Source: Strigomonas culicis (Eukaryota > Euglenozoa > Kinetoplastea > Trypanosomatida > Trypanosomatidae). Taken from it: DNA of 39,665 bases. Each line of letters opens with the position of its first letter. Position 1 is the stretch's first letter. The translations under genes were made by a program, and so were the position numbers. Below, in pieces: positions 35,070 to 39,665 of this stretch. The DNA is taken from the NCBI GenBank assembly GCA_000482145.1, contig AUXH01000113.1:1-39665 (forward strand), in the 5' to 3' direction. Under the pieces are notes generated by a model. That model did no database searches. It was not told the origin of the DNA and was given only the letters and a program-made list of their open reading frames with translations.

Positions 35070-36872
35070 TCATACAGCCTGCGAGTGGGGCGTGTGCGTG
35101 GCGCCAAAAGTGAGACAGTCTATACGGTTTGTGTCGACCGTTAACACCTTGTACATGTCTCTTCCGCAGCGTGCGAGGTGCACGGCCGACTCGCTGGCGA
35201 GCTGTACGGCGCCCTTTTGCTCTGCCACGACCGTCCCCCGCACCATGTCCACAAGGGTGTAGGTGTCTCGCCAGGTGGTGAGCAGCAGCGCGTCCTCATG
35301 GAAATCGGCCCGCGCCCCGCAGCCAGCCCCGCCCACCGGGGCTCTCGTGTACACACTCAGCGGGTTGTGGCGGCAGTGATCCGACAGGTACCGCACATCC
35401 CATAGATTGACGGTGCCCAACGCCGAGACCGACACGAACTGCATCTCCTGGCCAGGCACACCGCGCAGGTAGGACACACTGTCCATGGCCGCCTTTTGGT
35501 TGCGAGCGGCCACGGGGAGGCGCTGTTGCGGCTGCCCCAGCGGCAGCAGCTTGATGGCGCCGTTGCGCATCCCTACAACCAGCGCCCTTGGGGGGACCCC
35601 GCCGGTGGCGCTGCCGTGTCGTGAGAGGATGGGGCACAGACAGGATACGTGTGTCCCGGCCACATGACAGAGGCGCTGCTTGCGCCATGCCGTTTCCGTG
35701 AGCTGAAACGCGACGACGGCTCTTTCGGCCGCCATTGCAGCCCACGGCGGACTCTCGCAGCTCCTCTCCCAGTGGGTGTCGTTGGAGGGACACCACGTGT
35801 GATACGAGTTCGAGTACCGCTCTTCGCTGCGGCAGTGGGACCACACATCACGACCGTCTTCCCCCGTCGAGGAGGCAACGACGAGCGGTCCATTGGCGGT
35901 CACAAGCATCGCGCCCGCGTACGGCATCGCACTCTGTTGTCGAAAACTCTCCCCCGGTGGCAAGAAACGCATACCCAAGAGGGACGATCCCAGCGAGGCA
36001 GGCAGCACGGCAGGGGTCGCTGAGGTGAGCGACAAGGAGGAGGCGGAGGCGGCTGGTGCCGTGACACTCACCCGCACCAGGCTGCGCGTAGGGTCGTCCC
36101 AGTGCCACCAAGCACCTTCGCAGGGCTCGAAAAGAAGTGGTGTGACCCTATTAATCATTGTGCTGTGGCGACCGGTGGAGGTCTGTACCTCAAGGCAATT
36201 TGTGTCAGAGACGGTTCGTGAAGCGAGCAAATGGTAGCGACGAGAGTCGCGCGGTTGCACCGTCGCGGCCGCCAGCCATGGCTGATGAGAGCGAAAGGGG
36301 ATCAGTTTGTCCAGCAGCTGCAGCCGATACGCTGATTTTTCTCCTTCTGCAGCAGTAGAGCTCCATTGTGGTACTTGCTGCTGCTTCCTCTTGTTTTGCC
36401 CTTGGCTACTGGTTGCCTCTTGCAACGGCTCCTTTACTTCTTTAAAAATAAAAAAGAGTGCAGGAGAGGCATCTGCCAGCGTTGTTTGCGCTAATTGCGT
36501 GAGCGAAAACGAGCCGGTTTCGGCATGAAAAGGCTCGCCAAAGGCGGTGACTTGATAAAGAAGCACATTCGTGGCGTCTACTGCGTGTCTAAATCTTATC
36601 TTTTTTGCTGGATTGCCAAAGAATTTTGCTGGCCACGATTGGGCCTCCAGCACATGAATATATTGTTCACGATGCGGCATAAAAATAGTACCTCTGCGCA
36701 CCGTCACGCTAAAGCCTTCGGTAAATGTGAGTACAGAAGCGGATGAAGCATAAAGCCCTTGTCTACTATGCACCATGGATACTACGGAGCTGTCTTCTTG
36801 CCTAGCGTAAACGAGATTTCTCTGCAACGCTTCGAGAAATTCTTCGTCATCAGACGAGGATGAAAATTCCAT
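35070..36872 (-). CDS. Beta-propeller-like protein (hypothetical, 600 aa)
   Basis: The N-terminus MEFSSSSDDEEFLEALQRNL is acidic and serine-rich, a possible casein kinase 2 target. Residues 30-160 and 200-600 show the alternating hydrophobic strands of a WD40-type propeller. Clear blades include GMRNGAIKLLPLG (near residue 430) and MQFVSVSALGTVNLWDVRYL (near residues 475-495), the last with the classic W-D end. A Lys/Gln-rich linker interrupts it at about 160-170. There is no signal peptide or membrane segment. It is the first - strand gene of the right block and the one nearest to the gene-free right end. WD proteins with degenerate blades serve as scaffolds, and I cannot name the complex. 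The start is the first ATG and is followed by a plausible N-terminus. Confidence 0.83.
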   Translation of the reverse strand: MEFSSSSDDEEFLEALQRNLVYARQEDSSVVSMVHSRQGLYASSASVLTFTEGFSVTVRRGTIFMPHREQYIHVLEAQSWPAKFFGNPAKKIRFRHAVDATNVLLYQVTAFGEPFHAETGSFSLTQLAQTTLADASPALFFIFKEVKEPLQEATSSQGQNKRKQQQVPQWSSTAAEGEKSAYRLQLLDKLIPFRSHQPWLAAATVQPRDSRRYHLLASRTVSDTNCLEVQTSTGRHSTMINRVTPLLFEPCEGAWWHWDDPTRSLVRVSVTAPAASASSLSLTSATPAVLPASLGSSLLGMRFLPPGESFRQQSAMPYAGAMLVTANGPLVVASSTGEDGRDVWSHCRSEERYSNSYHTWCPSNDTHWERSCESPPWAAMAAERAVVAFQLTETAWRKQRLCHVAGTHVSCLCPILSRHGSATGGVPPRALVVGMRNGAIKLLPLGQPQQRLPVAARNQKAAMDSVSYLRGVPGQEMQFVSVSALGTVNLWDVRYLSDHCRHNPLSVYTRAPVGGAGCGARADFHEDALLLTTWRDTYTLVDMVRGTVVAEQKGAVQLASESAVHLARCGRDMYKVLTVDTNRIDCLTFGATHTPHSQAV

Positions 36873-37589
36873 TCATGCGTTTGCATCACTAAACTACTAC
36901 TAATAATAATCAAAGGGTGGGAAATAAGAGAGAATAGTTTCACAATGGAGAAAAAAATGATTATGCGAAAATAAACTGCTCATTGGGTTGACCATCTCCC
37001 ATAATTGTGCCTTGGTGATTCAAATGACTGTTTTTTATTTCGGACCGTGCTCGCTTAAGAACTTTATTCTAAGGAAAAAACCTAAAAAGAAGTTTTTTCT
37101 TTCTGCTCCTACAGATGCAGTTAAATTCTTAAACTCGGTAATACTACTAAAAAACAACAAAAACAGCAAAAGGAACAGTACACATCCGTATCTAGCTGTT
37201 TTTTTCTTTGTTAGTTTAAAATAAAGTTAAAAAGTGTTTTGTAACAAAATAATGATCATGCTAATCAAACAGGAAACTCCTGCTAGTAATTGGACAAAAA
37301 TAAATGAAGACAACATCCAAGGGCCCTAATTCAAGGAACAATATTTTATTTTTGGTTGGGATATGTTGCTTAGAATAAATGTCTTAATAAATATACCATT
37401 CAACCCATTGATCTTAGCGAATGCGCGTCCACGTTCTTTTCAAAGCACATACGGTGTGTGTAGTCGCACAATAAAAAAAGAAAAACAAATTAAAAAAATG
37501 CAAAATACATAAATATAGCATGGACATTATATATATATATATATATATAATTTTTAACTCTTGGTCACAATTCTACCGTTTCTGAAGCA

Positions 37590-37897
37590 TTTCCAACTCA
37601 CTGTCTCCTTTGATGCTGCCACAACATAAATCGTTAGAATCGAAAGGGGCTCCCTATTATGACAAGATGAATTTAGTAAGTTAACACTTCCATTTGCATT
37701 CGGACATCACCTGCGAATACTTGGGTGTACAGAGGTTCAACATTGTAATCATTATTCCCTTTAAGAAATCCAACAATAAGTACATTCTTTGGATACCTGC
37801 ACGAAAGGTTGACTCTACAAGATACATACATGAAGAAAGTACAGAGCATCATGAATTTACATGTTGCTGTGCTGATTCTCGTTTCCTCAATGCCCAC
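37590..37897 (-). pseudogene. Possible decayed protein-coding remnant
   Basis: On the - strand, 37897-37673 encodes 74 residues, the last part of which reads like real protein: CRYPKNVLIVGFLKGNNDY then NVEPLYTQVFAGDVRMQM. After the stop, a different frame (from about 37715 down to about 37590) continues with CHNREPLSILTIYVVAASK and ETVSWKCFRNGRIVTKS before a stop. Unlike the window's genes it is AT-rich and codon-mixed. No family is recognised. It could be a broken gene, a transferred fragment or chance. Confidence 0.3.
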
Positions 37898-38481
37898 ATC
37901 AAAATATTTGAATTAAAAAATAATAAAACTCGCCAGCACACTTCATTATAAAACAGGGAAGCTGATGAGTTCTAATTTATTATATCCTCCTTCTGAATTT
38001 GTCCAACTGCTATTAACTGTTTATATATATTTCTATCCATCGACCATTTTTCTCACGTAGTGGTGAGTTTTTGCATGACGCACTGCAAACACACACCGAA
38101 ACAAACCGATTCTTTTTTTTTTTTGATTGTTATTGCTGCACTCGTAATCTTCATGCTCACCTTGTGACAACGTGGTGGATAAAGTATTGTTCCCAGAATT
38201 GCCATCACCAAACACGCTAAATGGATTGGGTATTTATTTCATTGTAAAAAGAGGATCCGCGCTTGCGACCTTTCCCGTGTCGCAGTCGCGCCATCCCATG
38301 GCGGCTCCCCGGGATTGTGTTGGTGGCGTGCGGGTTTCGGCCGCCCTCTCTTCTTTGCTGCGCGTTGGCCATGGCGCGCCTTGCGTTGCGGCCTCGGCGA
38401 GCGGCCCCGCCGTGCGGGGCGTGCGCGGGGCGCTCGCTTTGTCGCGGCGCGCGCTGAGGTGGTGGCGCGCCGAGGCTGCTT

Positions 38482-38623
38482 GGGGGGGGGGGGCGAATCG
38501 CGGGGCGGCCGCCGAAAGCTCGCAAAGACGCCTCTCGTTCATCAAAAACCGGCGCCCTTGCCTTTCAGGCTTTTCCGCTGTGCTTGCTGGGAGGGGCGGC
38601 GGTGTTTGGATAGGGGGGGGGGG
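38482..38623. repeat. Two G homopolymers (G12 and G11)
   Basis: Runs at 38482-38493 and 38613-38623 lie 119 bases apart in the GC-rich island. They are of the same kind as the runs in the strand-switch region and could form G-quadruplex-like or base J-rich DNA; that is inference. Confidence 0.85.
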
Positions 38624-39095
38624 CCTTGTTGATCACGGGGTGCGCGGCCGGGGCTTGCGGTGCCGTGTGGGTTTTTTTGTGGCCCCCTCCTGCGTGTGGC
38701 ATTCTGCTCTTGTGGGGTTTGTCTTGCGGCTCTTCCAGTTGTACAGCGTGGTGAATAAACTGCACTTTTTTGCTTTCTTAAGAACCATTCTCGCTAGTAC
38801 AATGGGTATGGGTGTGGTATTCTTTTTTGACTTCTCATTGGGGTTCCTCAGGGCGTTTGTACAGTGACGCATCGCTTGGCTCTTCGATAGTATGTATCTT
38901 TGCTTCGCATGAGCGAATTATATGTAAATGAGTGTTATGGTTACGTTCTTCACTGGTTTGTAAATGCACGTATGGCCTTCACATTCTTCTTAGCATCTGG
39001 TTTCAATTTCGGCCTTTTGCGTGGGCCTGTTCCGCCTTCTCTTCCAAGCGTGCGAAAGACCTGTGTCGCGCTGTCCCTCGGAAGTGGCGAAATGA

Positions 39096-39665
39096 GGTGC
39101 CTGGGGGCTGTCGTTTCGAGGCTGCGGAAACGGGGCGCCGCCGGCCAACGCAGTGGCGGCCTCGGCAGGCATCCGTCCCGTGGTCGCTTCCCGCGCGGTG
39201 CTCCCCGTGGGCACAGCCTCAGGGCGGCCCCACGCCGCGGGGTGGGTGGAGGGCCAGCCAGCCCCCTACGGCGGAGCAGAGGCGCGGCCGCCCCGGACCG
39301 AACCCACAGCCGCCCACACATTTCATGTGCAAACCCTGTTTTGCACGGATCTTGGCCTTCGGGACAACGTGGAAGAGGAGCCCGGGGACGGGGCGGGAGG
39401 AGCGGCTGGGGGAGCGGGGGTGGCACGCCACCCTCGCACGCCCCGGCCGCTCGCCACCGTCTGCCCCCCGGCGCCCTTCCGCCGTTCTTCAGGAGGCGAG
39501 TCGAAACGCTGCGCGGATGCCGCGTCTGTGCGCAGAGCAAGGCACTGCGGCGCAGCGACGAGACGAACCGACGACAAGACACCCGAGAGTAGCGGCGCCG
39601 CCCCCGAGCGGCGCCCCGCCACGGACCAGCCATGCTTTTCTGTTGCTCCCCCTCCTTCCCATACC
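39096..39665 (+). other. Open frame with 2A-like motif, running off the window
   Basis: A + strand frame (190 codons) opens after a stop at 39093-39095 and stays open to the window edge, with no ATG. At about 39363-39389 it reads DNVEEEPGD, which resembles the D-x-E-x-N-P-G-P core of 2A peptides found at the N-terminus of trypanosome ingi/L1Tc retrotransposons, but the critical Asn and last Pro are Glu and Asp. The rest is Ala/Arg/Pro/Gly-rich. A second + frame from the ATG at 39325 also stays open to the edge, as expected for GC-rich DNA. It may be coincidence; no reverse transcriptase or endonuclease is visible. Confidence 0.25.

Larger units (their letters stand above)
36873..39665. other. 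Gene-free right end: AT-rich part then GC-rich island
   Basis: The region 36873-38240 is AT-rich, with (AT)n at 37528-37549. It contains protein-like but broken frames on the - strand (see the entry at 37590). From about 38250 the DNA turns GC-rich, with G12 (38482-38493) and G11 (38613-38623) on the + strand. A short AT-richer dip near 38730-39000 precedes a second GC-rich part to the window end. The character resembles the strand-switch flank at 22.3-23.0 kb. Predicted ORFs (for example 38172-38867 and 38900-39592) are compositional. The upstream limit of the - strand unit therefore lies here, but the next gene is outside the window, so whether it is a divergent or head-to-tail boundary is unknown. 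Confidence 0.65.

Noticed and set aside
37005..37035. Possible tRNA B box near GATTCAAATG
   Set aside because: The conserved G53-C61 pair and the stem are missing.
38172..38867. 231-residue + ORF in the GC island
   Set aside because: It reads through G12 and G11 runs as Gly tracts and shows no domain.
1..39665. CRISPR arrays, bacterial operators, riboswitches, Rho-independent terminators
   Set aside because: The window is eukaryotic nuclear DNA; the repeats seen are microsatellites and homopolymers without spaced direct-repeat structure.

Overview
The window is nuclear DNA of a trypanosomatid (Kinetoplastea). All genes are intronless. They lie in two directional blocks: eleven on the + strand (838-19543), then eight on the - strand (36872 down to 23195). 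The coding regions are GC-rich and sit in very AT-rich, homopolymer-laden intergenic DNA, and pyrimidine tracts followed by AG precede many start codons, as expected for trans-splicing of polycistronic transcripts. Protein content agrees: trypanosomatid-style eS28 (often annotated S33 in these organisms), a single-RRM regulator with poly-Asn tracts, and N-terminal myristoylation signals. From memory and unchecked, the gene order recalls Leishmania chromosome 26. I could not identify the genus.

Left block (+): a small acidic ORF; a class I methyltransferase of the METTL21/FAM86 type; a small protein with a textbook N-myristoylation signal; a 750-residue low-complexity protein; an ABHD11-like alpha/beta hydrolase; an Asn-rich RRM protein; prostaglandin E synthase 2, broken by a frame change inside an AAC repeat; the mitochondrial trifunctional enzyme alpha subunit; an unrecognised basic protein; and a PGAP1-like GPI inositol deacylase.

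Middle (19544-23194): a 3.65 kb convergent strand-switch region, the expected transcription-termination zone. It has no convincing gene. It is GC-rich with long C and G homopolymers, and its base skew mirrors about an AT-richer centre.

Right block (-), in transcription order from the right: a beta-propeller-like protein; a myristoylated EF-hand/WD40 protein; a U-box protein; mitochondrial proline dehydrogenase; CDP-diacylglycerol synthase; two identical tandem eS28 genes; and a MIT-like protein next to the strand switch.

Right end (36873-39665): no clear gene. An AT-rich part holds what looks like a decayed protein-coding remnant on the - strand. It is followed by a GC-rich island with G homopolymers resembling the strand-switch flank. 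At the very end an open frame with no ATG carries a degenerate 2A-like motif and runs off the window.

Functional themes are mitochondrial energy metabolism (fatty-acid beta-oxidation, proline oxidation), membrane lipid and GPI metabolism (CDP-DAG synthase, GPI deacylase), and gene-expression control (RRM protein, ribosomal protein). Trypanosomatid neighbours are co-transcribed but seldom functionally linked, so no operon logic is claimed. No tRNA, rRNA, CRISPR array or intact mobile element was found by eye.
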